A stretch of DNA of 42,802 nt from Akkermansiaceae bacterium (lineage in GTDB: Bacteria > Verrucomicrobiota > Verrucomicrobiia > Verrucomicrobiales > Akkermansiaceae). A program made the position numbers and the translations under genes. The notes under the pieces were generated by a model that saw nothing but the letters and a program-made list of their open reading frames with translations, did no database searches and was not told where the DNA came from. This document shows, in pieces, positions 7,014 through 16,980 of this stretch; position 1 is the stretch's first letter, and every line of letters starts with the position of its first letter. The stretch lies in NCBI GenBank assembly GCA_903826205.1, contig CAIKDP010000249.1:1-42802 (forward strand), written 5' to 3'.

Positions 7014-7879
7014 GATTGGGGGATGGGGGTTGGAGTTGGATGTGTGAGGCCGACACGGCAGGTGCCGGCGTCACAAGGGGTGTTGGCCTGTTGCTCAAAT
7101 TCGCGGTAGGTGCCGAGACGTTCGGCGAGCAGGTCGAAATCCACCAGATGGCCGTCGAATTCCGGACCATCGACGCAGGCAAACTTGGTCTGGCCGCCGA
7201 TGTCCACCCGGCAGCCGCCGCACATGCCGGTGCCGTCCACCATGACCGGGTTGAGCGACACGATCGTGCGCACGCCGAAGGGCCGGGTCAGGTTGGCCAC
7301 CGCCCGCATCATCGGCACCGGGCCGACCGCATAAACGATGTCCACGCCGCCGGCTTCTAACACCTCGCGGGTGGCGTCGGTCACAAACCCCTTGCGGCCG
7401 TAGCTGCCATCGTCGGTGCAGACGACAACCTGGCCGAGGCGGCGCAATTCCTCTTCAAAGATGACCCATTCGCGGGAGCGGCCGCCGATGATGCTGATGA
7501 CTTCCACGCCGCGTTGGTGCAAGCCTTGGGCGATGGGATGGACCACGGCGGTGCCGACGCCGCCGCCGACGCACAAGGCGCGCCCGGAGCTGATCATTTC
7601 GGAGGGATGGCCGAGGGGGCCGGAGATGTCGAGAATGGCTTCGCCCGCTGCGAGGGCGACGAGTTCACGGGTGGATTTGCCGACCGCCTGGATCACCAGC
7701 GCGATGGTGCCGGCAGCCGGGTCGGCATCGGCGATGGTCAGCGGGATGCGTTCGGCGCCAATGCCGCGGCGTACGATGACGAACTGGCCGGGCTGGCGGA
7801 TTTCGGCGATGCGGCGGGCCTCGACGTCGAGCCGGGTGACGTTGGGACTGAGTTGGAATTTGGCGGTGAGGGTGTGCAT
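7010..7879 (-). CDS. NfnA/SudB-like FAD, [2Fe-2S] subunit
   Basis: A 289-residue member of the ferredoxin-NADP reductase/dihydroorotate dehydrogenase electron-transfer family. It has an FAD barrel (QFVIVRRG, then IPLTIAD), an NAD lobe (GRALCVGGGVGTAVVHPIA, VYAVGPVPMMRAVA) and a [2Fe-2S] site built from C-x2-C-x11-C (MCGGCRVD through FACVDG). A longer open frame exists, but ATG 7879 (MHTLTAKF) gives the family's normal start. It is the first gene of a two-gene operon and overlaps the large subunit in an ATGA. The cell role would be balancing NADPH, NADH and ferredoxin. Confidence 0.82.
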   Translation of the reverse strand: MHTLTAKFQLSPNVTRLDVEARRIAEIRQPGQFVIVRRGIGAERIPLTIADADPAAGTIALVIQAVGKSTRELVALAAGEAILDISGPLGHPSEMISSGRALCVGGGVGTAVVHPIAQGLHQRGVEVISIIGGRSREWVIFEEELRRLGQVVVCTDDGSYGRKGFVTDATREVLEAGGVDIVYAVGPVPMMRAVANLTRPFGVRTIVSLNPVMVDGTGMCGGCRVDIGGQTKFACVDGPEFDGHLVDFDLLAERLGTYREFEQQANTPCDAGTCRVGLTHPTPTPIPQS

Positions 7880-8017
7880 GCGACTGGAGCGGGACGAAAT
7901 TTTTTCCGCGCGGAAGGTTCCGCTTGCCCAGCGCGGCGTCAAGTGCGGTTTTTCGGAACCCAAAATCCCGCTTGTGAGAAGCGGGAAAGTGGTGATACTG
8001 CGGCAACCCGACACACC
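7880..8017. other. Divergent promoter region with two nested inverted repeats
   Basis: This non-coding strip lies between the nfn-like pair and the membrane protein gene. It contains GGTTCCG (7916-7922) paired with CGGAACC (7954-7960), and a tight hairpin TCCCGCTT-GTGAG-AAGCGGGA at 7966-7986, thirty-one bases before the rightward start. No clear -10/-35 pair could be assigned. Confidence 0.5.
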
Positions 8018-8368
8018 ATGATGGATCATATTCTGAATAATCCGGTTTTGCTCAAAACCCTGCATCTGGTGGGCGTGTTCGTGCTTTTCGCCGCGCTGGG
8101 TGCGGTGTTGATAGGGGGCTCGGGCCGGATGTGGGCATCCATGCTCCACGGCATGGCGCTGCTGTTGATCATCGTGGTGGGCTTTGTGCTGCTGAGAAAA
8201 CCGTCACTGCCCCCGTATTGGTGGCTGCTCAAGCTGGGCATGTGGGTTTTTTTGGGTGTGGCACCAGTGTTGGCCAAGCGCAAGGTGCTGCCGGGTGCGC
8301 TGGTCCTGTTGCTGTGCTTGGCAGCGGCCGCGTTTGCTGCTTGGCTGGGCCTGCGGCGGCCGTATTGA
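8018..8368 (+). CDS. Small integral membrane protein, unknown function
   Basis: A 116-residue hydrophobic protein with about four predicted membrane helices: residues near 12-33, 39-60, 68-84 and 90-108. It has a conserved-looking LLKTLHLVGVFVLF first helix and ends in GLRRPY. It carries no enzymatic motif I recognise. Two adjacent ATGs (8018 and 8021) are both possible starts. It stands alone between the divergent nfn-like operon and the sdh genes. A helper of membrane redox proteins would fit the neighbourhood, but nothing in the sequence shows it. Confidence 0.7.
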   Translation: MMDHILNNPVLLKTLHLVGVFVLFAALGAVLIGGSGRMWASMLHGMALLLIIVVGFVLLRKPSLPPYWWLLKLGMWVFLGVAPVLAKRKVLPGALVLLLCLAAAAFAAWLGLRRPY

Positions 8369-8514
8369 GAGATGGATCGACATTCTTAACGCTGCGGGAA
8401 AATTTACGGGGTTTAAAGCAAGGTCGCGTTTTGTGATTTTCAGGGCGGTCTGGCATGATACCGCGCAAATCCTGCCATTCGCTTGACCGATTCTGCGCGA
8501 ACGACGGCTTGGGC

Positions 8515-8543
8515 TTGTCAAGTGGTGACGAAGTGCCTATTGG
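8515..8543 (+). promoter_or_regulatory. Candidate sdhCA promoter
   Basis: TTGTCA (8515-8520), a 17-bp spacer and TATTGG (8538-8543) lie about 45 bases before the sdhC start. The -35 is good and the -10 is weak. It is the best candidate in the 220-bp gap upstream of sdhC, which otherwise shows nothing else. Confidence 0.35.
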
Positions 8544-8588
8544 TCGCCGGCGCGCCGTTGCGGTGCGTTCGCCCCTTTCAAACCTGCC

Positions 8589-9311
8589 ATGAATGCCATT
8601 ACCTCCAGCCTAACCGCCATCTGGACCTCCTCGATTGGAAAAAAGATCATTGTTGCCATCACCGGAGCCTTCCTGGTGTTGTTCCTCGCCGGCCATTTGG
8701 TGGGCAATCTGCTGGTGTTCGTCGGCCGCGAGGCGTTCAATGACTACGCGTATTTCCTGCACCACATGGTTCACGGCGCGGGTATCTGGATCTTCCGCCT
8801 GGTCATGCTCGGCGCGCTGGGGTTGCACGTGGCGGCCACGGTGAGCCTGACCTTGCAAAACCGCGCCGCCCGCAAACCGTATGAATGTCAGGCGGTCATT
8901 CAAGCCACCCCTTCTTCCCGCATCATGATTCTATCCGGGCTGACCCTGCTCGCGTTCTTCATCTATCACATGCTGCATTTCACCGCCCGCATCGGCAACC
9001 AATACAACGCGCTCGACCGCTACAAGGAAACCGTCATGAACAACGGCGAGAAATTGGTCCGCCACGATGCCTGGCAAATGACCGTCGACGGCTTTACCTG
9101 GTGGCCGGCCACCTTTTTCTACGTGCTGGCGATGACGTTGTTGTGCAGCCACTTGAGCCACGGTGTCTCGTCGATCTTCCAGACGCTCGGGCTGCGCTTC
9201 AAGAAAAGCGAAGGTGCCCTGCGTCTGGTTGCCCTCGCCTACGCCTTTGTGATCTGGATCGGATTCATCTCCATCCCGCTCGCCATCATCTTCGGCTTCG
9301 TCAAGGCCTGA
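8589..9311 (+). CDS. sdhC: Succinate dehydrogenase / fumarate reductase cytochrome b subunit
   Basis: A 240-residue protein with five hydrophobic helices and many well-placed histidines (LAGHLVGNLL, FLHHMVHG, LHVAATV, FIYHMLHF, SHLSHGVSS). This fits the di-haem cytochrome b of class B succinate:quinone oxidoreductases, also found in Bacteroidetes and Epsilonproteobacteria. The start SSIGKKIIVAITG is typical of that family. It would anchor SdhA/SdhB and pass electrons to menaquinone. sdhA follows after 30 bp in the same operon. No Shine-Dalgarno is visible. Confidence 0.92.
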   Translation: MNAITSSLTAIWTSSIGKKIIVAITGAFLVLFLAGHLVGNLLVFVGREAFNDYAYFLHHMVHGAGIWIFRLVMLGALGLHVAATVSLTLQNRAARKPYECQAVIQATPSSRIMILSGLTLLAFFIYHMLHFTARIGNQYNALDRYKETVMNNGEKLVRHDAWQMTVDGFTWWPATFFYVLAMTLLCSHLSHGVSSIFQTLGLRFKKSEGALRLVALAYAFVIWIGFISIPLAIIFGFVKA

Positions 9312-9341
9312 TCCCACCCTCAATTCCCACTCCCCACTCCC

Positions 9342-11312
<1,971 letters not shown>

Positions 11313-11353
11313 CTGAACCTCTCGCTTGGTCTGGCTCCGGCGCGCCCACGCTT

Positions 11354-11379
11354 AAGGAGCGACGACATTTTTGTCGTCG
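11354..11379. repeat. AAGGAGC-hairpin repeat, variant copy
   Basis: AAGGAG is followed by the hairpin CGACGACA-TTTT-TGTCGTCG. It has the same layout as the two units at 11439-11498 read on the other strand, but the stem differs at two positions with matching changes on both sides, so pairing is preserved. Confidence 0.7.
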
Positions 11380-11438
11380 TGCGGAAGGACGGTCCATAAG
11401 CAGAGCCTGCGGTGCAGACGCATGCACCCTTCATCCGC

Positions 11439-11498
11439 CACCACCACAAGAATGTGGTGGCTCCTTTCCACACCACCACAAGAATGTGGTGGCTCCTT
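11439..11498. repeat. Two 28-bp hairpin repeats (CCACCACA-AGAA-TGTGGTGG)
   Basis: Identical 28-bp units at 11439-11466 and 11471-11498 each contain an 8-bp perfect stem with an AGAA loop followed by GCTCCTT. They lie in the 330-bp gap between sdhA and metX, where sdhB would be expected. Open frames crossing the patch are translations of the repeats and are not supported as genes. Confidence 0.85.
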
Positions 11499-11571
11499 AT
11501 CGACCGCCACCCACCACAGGAACCGGAGCGCAGCGAGGCGATGAGGTGTCTCCTCCCGGTCATGGGCAAAA

Positions 11572-11604
11572 GGCGGAGTTGGGGCGGAGCTGGGGCGGAG
11601 CCGG
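11572..11604 (+). repeat. Three 11-bp G-rich tandem repeats before metX
   Basis: The unit GGCGGAG(T/C)(T/C)GG repeats three times head to tail and ends 38 bases before the metX start. GGGG runs at seven-base spacing could form a G-quadruplex. No SAM riboswitch or clear promoter is visible in this leader region. Confidence 0.7.
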
Positions 11605-11642
11605 GGCTTGCCTTGCGGGCGGCGGCACGTTAAGCTCCGGCC

Positions 11643-12794
11643 ATGCTTGGTCCGACCCACACCCGATTTTTCCACAAAGGCGATCCCTCCGCGCCGGTGA
11701 GGTTGCGTGACGGGGCGGAGTTGCCGGGTCTCACCCTTGCCTACGAGACGTGGGGGGAATTGGATGCCGACTGCTCCAACGCCATCCTCGTGTTTCACGC
11801 CTTGTCCGGCTCCCACCACGCCGCGGGCTTCAATCCGGACTTGCCGGAAGTCGGTGAGTTTTGGCAACCCGAACTGCACGAGGGATGGTGGAATGTCATG
11901 ATCGGCCCCCGCAAGGCCATCGACACCCGCAAGTTCTTTGTGATCTGTGTGAATTACCTCGGCGGGTGCTACGGCAGCACCGGTCCGTCTTCCATCAATC
12001 CTGCCACCGCCAAGCCATGGGGTGCCTCATTCCCTGCGGTTACCGCCGCCGACCAGGCGGAAGTGATCAGCAACTTGTTAGATCACCTCGGCATCGAGCA
12101 ACTCAATGCGGTGGTCGGGCCGTCGGTGGGCGGCTTGGTCGGGCTCACCTTTGCCACGCGCTTTCCACAGCGGGTGCGCAATGTCATTTCGATTGCCGCG
12201 GGTTACAAAACCACGGTGCTCAATCGGTTGATTCTGTTTGAGCAGATCCTTGCGATTGAAAACGACCCGCATTTCAACGGCGGCGACTACTACGACGGTG
12301 AGGCCCCGCTCTACGGCCTGGCCCTGGCACGCATGATTTCCCACAAGACCTTCGTCCACCTCGATGCCATCGAAACCCGCGCGCGCCAGGATGTGATCCA
12401 ACCCGACGATGTGCTCGCATGGTACCGCGTGCGTGACCAATTCCAAAGCTACATGCTCCATCAGGGGAAGAAATTCGTGCGCCGCTTTGACGCCAACACC
12501 TATCTGCGCATCATCGACATGTGGTCGCGCTACGATGCCACGCTGGAGGGTGATGCGGAGTCGCCGGCGGCATTGTTCGAGCGGTCCCGCCAAGCCGGGC
12601 AACACTGGCTGGTGTTTTCCATTGATTCGGATTTCTGCTTCTATCCGGAGGAGCAATCCGAGTTGGTCAAACACCTCGAGGACGCCAAAGTCGAGGTGAT
12701 CCACATCACCGTCCACTCCGACAAGGGGCATGATTCATTTTTGCTGGAGCCAAAGCTCTACACACCGCACATCTCATGGTTGCTCAACCGCTGA
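11643..12794 (+). CDS. metX: Homoserine O-acetyltransferase
   Basis: A 383-residue alpha/beta-hydrolase-fold acyltransferase. The N-terminal part has LTLAYETWGEL, and NYLGGCYGSTGPSSINP is the family hallmark. The catalytic triad is Ser161 in VVGPSVGG, Asp330 in SIDSDFCFYP and His363 in DKGHDSF. The 33-residue gap between Asp and His equals that of characterised MetX proteins. It activates homoserine with acetyl-CoA (or possibly succinyl-CoA) for methionine synthesis. rlmN follows after 16 bp, so the two are probably co-transcribed. No metW is adjacent. Confidence 0.92.
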   Translation: MLGPTHTRFFHKGDPSAPVRLRDGAELPGLTLAYETWGELDADCSNAILVFHALSGSHHAAGFNPDLPEVGEFWQPELHEGWWNVMIGPRKAIDTRKFFVICVNYLGGCYGSTGPSSINPATAKPWGASFPAVTAADQAEVISNLLDHLGIEQLNAVVGPSVGGLVGLTFATRFPQRVRNVISIAAGYKTTVLNRLILFEQILAIENDPHFNGGDYYDGEAPLYGLALARMISHKTFVHLDAIETRARQDVIQPDDVLAWYRVRDQFQSYMLHQGKKFVRRFDANTYLRIIDMWSRYDATLEGDAESPAALFERSRQAGQHWLVFSIDSDFCFYPEEQSELVKHLEDAKVEVIHITVHSDKGHDSFLLEPKLYTPHISWLLNR

Positions 12795-12810
12795 GCGGAC
12801 ATTCGCCGGT

Positions 12811-13893
12811 ATGGACCCCGCCCAACCAATGCCTCCTGATCTAACAGGCATGTCGCCGGCGGCGCTCGCCGCATGGCTCAAGGAGGCCGGCCAGCCTGCC
12901 TTCCGCGGGGCCCAGATTCTGGATTGGGTGTGGAAGAAACGGGTGGTTTCGATAGACGCCATGACCAATCTGCCGGCAGCGCTGCGTGCCAAGCTGGACG
13001 AATGCTTCCGCCTTGAGTCACTCGAACACGCCCACACGCAGGGCGCGGCGGACACCACCCGCAAGTTTCTGTTCCGGCTGCATGACCGGCGGTATGTGGA
13101 AAGCGTGTTGATACCGGCAAACCCGGCGCTCTATGGCGAGGCGTCCGACCGTCACACGCTGTGTGTGTCTTCCCAGGTGGGCTGTGCCTACGGATGCAAG
13201 TTTTGCGCTTCCGGTCTGGCGGGCTTCAGCCGCAATTTGGAGGTTGCCGAGATAGCCGGCCAGGTTCTGGCCGCGGAACGTCTTTCAGGCGAGCGCGTCG
13301 ACAACCTCGTCTTCATGGGCATGGGCGAGCCTTTGGCCAACCTCGACAACCTGTTAGCCGCCATCGTCCTCATCACCGGCCCGCAAACCCTCCATCTGGG
13401 AGCCCGGCATTTGACCATTTCAACGGCTGGCCTGGTTCCCCAAATCCGCCGCCTCGCCGAACATCCCCAACAAATCCGCCTCGCCATCTCACTCCACGGC
13501 GCCACCGATGAAGTGCGCGAAAAAATCATGCCGGTCAACCGCAAGTGGCCGCTGGCGGAATTGTTGGATGCGCTGGATTACTGGAATTCGCGCAAGAAGC
13601 AAAAGCTCACGCTCGAATACATTCTGATAGCCGGCATCAATGACGCGCCGGAGCAGGCGGTCTTGCTGGCGCGCCACGCCCGCCGCCTCCACGCCAAGGT
13701 CAATCTCATTCCCTATAACACGGTGGAAGGACTCGCTTGGCAGCGGCCACCCGCAGCGCATTGCGCCGCCTTTCTCAAGACCCTCGAACGTGCCGGAGTG
13801 GCCGCCACCCTCCGCATGGAAAAAGGCCATGAGATCGATGCCGCCTGCGGCCAACTCCGCCTCCAACAGGAAACGGCCGAGGGGATTCGATGA
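12811..13893 (+). CDS. rlmN: 23S rRNA A2503 / tRNA A37 C2-methyltransferase RlmN
   Basis: A 360-residue radical SAM enzyme. The cluster motif CAYGCKFC gives Cys125, Cys129 and Cys132. The accessory Cys118 in TLCVSSQVG and the methyl-carrying Cys346 in EIDAACGQL are both present, as in E. coli RlmN. Other family segments are NLVFMGMGEPLANLDN, HLTISTAGLVPQIRRLA, RLAISLHGATDEVREKIMPVN and NLIPYNTVEG. It converges on the Nif3-family gene with only 26 bp between the stops and no terminator. Confidence 0.94.
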   Translation: MDPAQPMPPDLTGMSPAALAAWLKEAGQPAFRGAQILDWVWKKRVVSIDAMTNLPAALRAKLDECFRLESLEHAHTQGAADTTRKFLFRLHDRRYVESVLIPANPALYGEASDRHTLCVSSQVGCAYGCKFCASGLAGFSRNLEVAEIAGQVLAAERLSGERVDNLVFMGMGEPLANLDNLLAAIVLITGPQTLHLGARHLTISTAGLVPQIRRLAEHPQQIRLAISLHGATDEVREKIMPVNRKWPLAELLDALDYWNSRKKQKLTLEYILIAGINDAPEQAVLLARHARRLHAKVNLIPYNTVEGLAWQRPPAAHCAAFLKTLERAGVAATLRMEKGHEIDAACGQLRLQQETAEGIR

Positions 13894-13919
13894 GCAGGGT
13901 GGGGGGCTCGGGTGTTGAT

Positions 13920-14675
13920 TTATAGTCCGGTCGGGCGATCCACGAAGGTCCACGGCAACGCAAACCTGCGGGCGAGTTCCGCGCCGAGTGCCTTGACGCC
14001 AAAGGTTTCGGTGGCGTAGTGGCCGGCCAGAAACACATTGATCCCCAACTCCTCCGCCAACGGAAAACTCCAATGCGGACCCTCGCCGCTCACAAACGCA
14101 TCCACACCCGCCGCCGCCACCCGCGCCACCTCACTGCCCGCCCCTCCCGTCACCAGCCCGATGGAGGCAATCCGCTCCGGACCGCCGGCACTCACCTGCA
14201 CGGGTCCGCCGACGGCTTGCATCAGCCGCTGCTGCAAATCCTCGCGCGTGCCCACCCACGCGCCGCGCAGGCCGACGGCCAGCCCCTTCCAGTCCAGGAA
14301 CGGCGAGATTTCACGCATGCCGATGGCCCGCGCCAGGCAAATGTTGTTGCCCCATTCCGGATGCACATCGAGCGGCAGATGCGCGGCATAGATGGCCAGG
14401 CCGGCGTCCATGGCCGTTTTGAGTTTTTGGTAAAGCGCGCCGCGCACCGGTTGCGCCCCTTGCCAGAACATCCCGTGATGGACTAACAACAATCCCGGGC
14501 CACCGGCGGCGGCCGCCGCGACCACCGCCAGCGAGGCATCCACCGCCGTGACAATGCGCCCGACCTCGCCTGCGTTGGCCAATTGCAAGCCATTCAAGGC
14601 CCCCGGATAATCCGGGATGGCCGCAATTTCCAACTGCTCGTCCAGAAACGCCACCAAGTCATTGAGTGCAACCAT
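13920..14675 (-). CDS. Nif3/YbgI-family dinuclear metal-binding protein
   Basis: A 251-residue Nif3-like protein (GTP cyclohydrolase I type 2 homologue by name). It has the N-terminal NGLQLAN region, the metal-binding LLVHHGMFW, IYAAHLPLDVHPEWGNN and the C-terminal GEGPHWSFPLAEELGINVFLAGHYATE, which together supply the histidine and glutamate ligands of the two-metal site. Members form hexameric rings; the cellular role is not settled. It begins 8 bp after the RluA-family gene and is likely in the same transcript. Confidence 0.88.
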   Translation of the reverse strand: MVALNDLVAFLDEQLEIAAIPDYPGALNGLQLANAGEVGRIVTAVDASLAVVAAAAAGGPGLLLVHHGMFWQGAQPVRGALYQKLKTAMDAGLAIYAAHLPLDVHPEWGNNICLARAIGMREISPFLDWKGLAVGLRGAWVGTREDLQQRLMQAVGGPVQVSAGGPERIASIGLVTGGAGSEVARVAAAGVDAFVSGEGPHWSFPLAEELGINVFLAGHYATETFGVKALGAELARRFALPWTFVDRPTGL

Positions 14676-14683
14676 GTGCGAGC

Positions 14684-15481
14684 TTAGTCATGCCGGCTCC
14701 AAATGACAATGTCAGGAGTGGGTTCCACGTCATTTCCCGCGGCGAAGTCCCGCAGTTCCTTGGACAACTCGGAGCGCCACTCGAGCAGGCGGCCCGCCCA
14801 TGGCACGGCCAGCACCGCCGCATGCAACGCATGCCGTGGCAAGAACAGACGCCGCGCCAAGTCCGGCGTCCAGCCCGCGGCCATCCAGTCGGTGTATTCC
14901 ACACCGCTGCCCGAATACAATTTGTCGCCCACGATCGGATACCCGCAGTGGGCCAGGTGCACCCGGATTTGATGCATCCTGCCGGTTTCGGGAAAACACC
15001 GCAGCAGGGCAAAGCGCCCTTCCTTGCGCTCAAAGCGTGCTTCCACCACAAACCGCGTCCGGCAGTACTTGCCCGACGGATGCACCGTCTGGCGCACCCA
15101 GATCGCCGACGGTCCGATATCACCCGCCCGCAGGATCGGCTCTTCGCAGATCCAAGCTTCCGCCTCCGGCCAACCTAACACGATGGCCAGATATTCCTTG
15201 CGCGCCTCGCGCCGCGTGAACACGCCGCCGAGCTCGCGGGCCGCCGCCGCATGCTTCGCCACCAGCACCACCCCGCTCGTTTCACGGTCAAGGCGCGTCA
15301 CAATCCCCGGCCCCGCCCCATTCTCCATCTCATAGGCCAGCAACATCTCGATCCCGCCTAACAAGGTTGGCTCCGGTTTGCGGTTGGCCGGATGCACGAT
15401 CAGGGGTGCCGGCTTGTCCACCACGATCCAATCGTCGCTTTCATCGAGCACCTTGAAATTGATGACCACCTGCAAACCCAC
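14684..15481 (-). CDS. RluA-family pseudouridine synthase
   Basis: A 265-residue enzyme without an S4 domain. It has DWIVVDKPAPLIVHP at the start, the catalytic TRLDRETSGVVLVAK with Asp65, KEYLAIVLGW, and TGRMHQIRVHLAHCGYPIVGDKLY. These are the RluA-type motifs for making pseudouridine in rRNA or tRNA. Motifs do not tell which uridine is targeted, so no specific symbol is given. It is the upstream member of a pair with the Nif3-family gene. The 92 bp before it toward vapC hold a GATCTAACAA motif and no gene. Confidence 0.88.
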   Translation of the reverse strand: MGLQVVINFKVLDESDDWIVVDKPAPLIVHPANRKPEPTLLGGIEMLLAYEMENGAGPGIVTRLDRETSGVVLVAKHAAAARELGGVFTRREARKEYLAIVLGWPEAEAWICEEPILRAGDIGPSAIWVRQTVHPSGKYCRTRFVVEARFERKEGRFALLRCFPETGRMHQIRVHLAHCGYPIVGDKLYSGSGVEYTDWMAAGWTPDLARRLFLPRHALHAAVLAVPWAGRLLEWRSELSKELRDFAAGNDVEPTPDIVIWSRHD

Positions 15482-15573
15482 GGCCCACCTTCTCCGCTCC
15501 CGTTCCCGGTTTCAAGATCTAACAATACTCAGGGTGGCAGGCGTGGCGGCACCGCCCATGCCGGTCCGCGCGA

Positions 15574-15969
15574 TCATGCACCTTTGGCGTTGGGTTCTGT
15601 CTTGGAAAAAAACCTCACCCCGGGCAAATCCTTGAAATGGGAGTCCTGAGTCCAGAGTTTCGCCCCGCACTCTTGAGCTGTTGCATAAATGACCGCATCC
15701 GCCATGGCGAGTTTGTATTGCCGGGCCAGTCCGGAGGCGCGGATGGCAAGCGTCGCATCCAAAGCGGCGATCCTGCACTTTCGCATGATCGAGGTCGCCG
15801 CATCCGCCACCGCCTCCCCCCGTTTCGCCGCAATGAGCCGATGCACCTCGAATATGACCAAACTCGGCACCACCACTTGCTCCATGTGGCGAAGCGCCGG
15901 CTCGTACAACCGAGCCCGCTCCGTGCCATGCAGAAACTCAATCCAGCCTGAACTATCCACCACAGTCAT
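15574..15969 (-). CDS. vapC: VapC-like PIN-domain toxin
   Basis: A 131-residue PIN protein. It starts TVVDSSGWIEFLHG (Asp5), carries VIFEVHRLI (Glu), KLAMADAVIYATAQ (Asp) and LWTQDSHFKDLPG (Asp), so the four acidic positions are all present. It is expected to be a Mg2+-dependent RNase held inactive by the AbrB-type antitoxin encoded immediately upstream. The start overlaps the antitoxin stop in an ATGA. The module sits between the RluA-family gene and the membrane protein/regulator locus, with nothing to suggest a mobile carrier. Confidence 0.9.
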   Translation of the reverse strand: MTVVDSSGWIEFLHGTERARLYEPALRHMEQVVVPSLVIFEVHRLIAAKRGEAVADAATSIMRKCRIAALDATLAIRASGLARQYKLAMADAVIYATAQECGAKLWTQDSHFKDLPGVRFFSKTEPNAKGA

Positions 15970-16187
15970 GACAGTTGCCGTTCGGATTCATCCCTGACCT
16001 CGGATTCGACCCAAGCCATTCCTTCCAGCATGCCACGCACCTCTTCCAAGGTCGGCTCCTTGACCAGATGCACCCCGTGTTTGTCCTGCGTTACGAGCAA
16101 GCGCGTGCCAGGGATGATTTTCAGGCGTTCCCTGGCCTCTTTGGGAATGACAATTTGATATTTTGAGGACACCGTGATCGCAGTCAT
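15966..16187 (-). CDS. vapB: AbrB/SpoVT-type VapB antitoxin
   Basis: A 73-residue protein. The swapped-hairpin DNA-binding fold is seen in TVSSKYQIVIPKEARERLKIIPGTRLLV, followed by a short acidic tail (TLEEVRGMLEGMAW) that should contact the PIN toxin. It would neutralise VapC and repress the promoter just upstream. A TTGACA -35 with 17-bp spacing places transcription start one to three bases from the ATG. Confidence 0.88.
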   Translation of the reverse strand: MTAITVSSKYQIVIPKEARERLKIIPGTRLLVTQDKHGVHLVKEPTLEEVRGMLEGMAWVESEVRDESERQLS

Positions 16188-16196
16188 GACGGGGGC

Positions 16197-16225
16197 AGCG
16201 TAAGACGGTTCATAATCGATGTCAA
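16197..16225 (-). promoter_or_regulatory. vapBC promoter, near-leaderless
   Basis: Minus strand: -35 TTGACA (16220-16225), a 17-bp spacer, -10 TACGCT (16197-16202) and nine bases to the ATG at 16187. The -35 is perfect and the -10 is weak. Confidence 0.5.
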
Positions 16226-16233
16226 ATCGCTTT

Positions 16234-16271
16234 CCATTTATCGGCTGCTTTTACCTTCTGCCCATTTATCG
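16234..16271. repeat. Direct repeat CCATTTATCG, 28 bp apart
   Basis: CCATTTATCG occurs at 16234-16243 and 16262-16271, just upstream of the -35 of the vapBC promoter. It could be a two-site operator for the AbrB-type antitoxin; this is inferred from position only. Confidence 0.5.
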
Positions 16272-16326
16272 CCTATGTTTCTGCTTCTTCCAGCCACAAT
16301 AGTCTCAACTTTTGCTTGCTCGGACC

Positions 16327-16347
16327 GTGCTTTGTATGGCAAAGCAC
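16327..16347. promoter_or_regulatory. Palindromic operator-like site 1 (core CTTTGTATGGCAAAG)
   Basis: A perfect inverted repeat with 8-bp arms GTGCTTTG and CAAAGCAC around TATGG. Its 15-bp core is the exact reverse complement of site 3 at 17375-17389. It covers a possible ATG at 16336 and lies directly before the membrane protein gene. Confidence 0.65.
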
Positions 16348-16350
16348 GGC

Positions 16351-16980
16351 ATGACGACGCGCGACGAGGCGGTGGAACAACTGCGGGTGATCCGGACGAT
16401 GATGGAACGGGCGACGATTTTCCGGGCCCTGTCCGGGGAAACCGCATTGATGGGAGGGGCCGCGGCGCTGGCAGCCGCGTGGCTTTCCGACGGCAAATCC
16501 GGATGGTCATGGGCGAATTGCTGGCTCATCGGCCTCGGCCTGGTGCTTGTCTTCAACGTCATTCAAATTCTGCGGGCCAGCGCCGCCCACGGCCGGGCCT
16601 TCTGGAGCACCGGCTTGCGTACCGCCCTGCGCGGGGCGCTGCCATCCCTTGTGGGCGGCGGCTTTCTCGGCCTGCTCTACGTCCGCATCGGTGCTCCCGA
16701 ATCCATCAAGCTGGCCGCCAGCATTTGGATTCTGCACTACGGCATCGCGCTGCTGGCCATCCGTGAATTTGCCCCGCGGTCGATGGTGTGGCTGGGTTGG
16801 GCGTTTGTATGCTTCGGTCTGCTCTGCCTCGCCGGCCTCACTCATCTGAACGAATTTCTATCCAGCACCTTTGGCACGCTCAGTGGTTCCCACCTCATGG
16901 CCATCGCCTTTGGCGGCTTCCACTTGCTTTATGGAGGCATCATCGTCACCACTGCCCACCGCGACGACTCCGCCGTATGA
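16351..16980 (+). CDS. Multi-pass membrane protein, unknown function
   Basis: A protein of 209 residues from ATG 16351 (MTTRDEAVEQL) or 214 from ATG 16336. The cytoplasmic-looking N-terminus is charged and is followed by about five or six hydrophobic helices, the last near the end at SHLMAIAFGGFHLLYGGIIV. No family signature is recognised. ATG 16336 lies inside palindrome 1, which makes 16351 the more likely start. Its stop overlaps the start of the winged-helix regulator in an ATGA, so the two proteins are made together. Pairs of a small membrane protein with a winged-helix repressor are common, and the regulator may respond to the membrane protein, but that is inference. Confidence 0.75.
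   Translation: MTTRDEAVEQLRVIRTMMERATIFRALSGETALMGGAAALAAAWLSDGKSGWSWANCWLIGLGLVLVFNVIQILRASAAHGRAFWSTGLRTALRGALPSLVGGGFLGLLYVRIGAPESIKLAASIWILHYGIALLAIREFAPRSMVWLGWAFVCFGLLCLAGLTHLNEFLSSTFGTLSGSHLMAIAFGGFHLLYGGIIVTTAHRDDSAV

Noticed and set aside
11313..11642. SAM riboswitch in front of metX
   Set aside because: No SAM-I/II-type core could be recognised; the visible structure is explained by repeats and G-rich tandem units.
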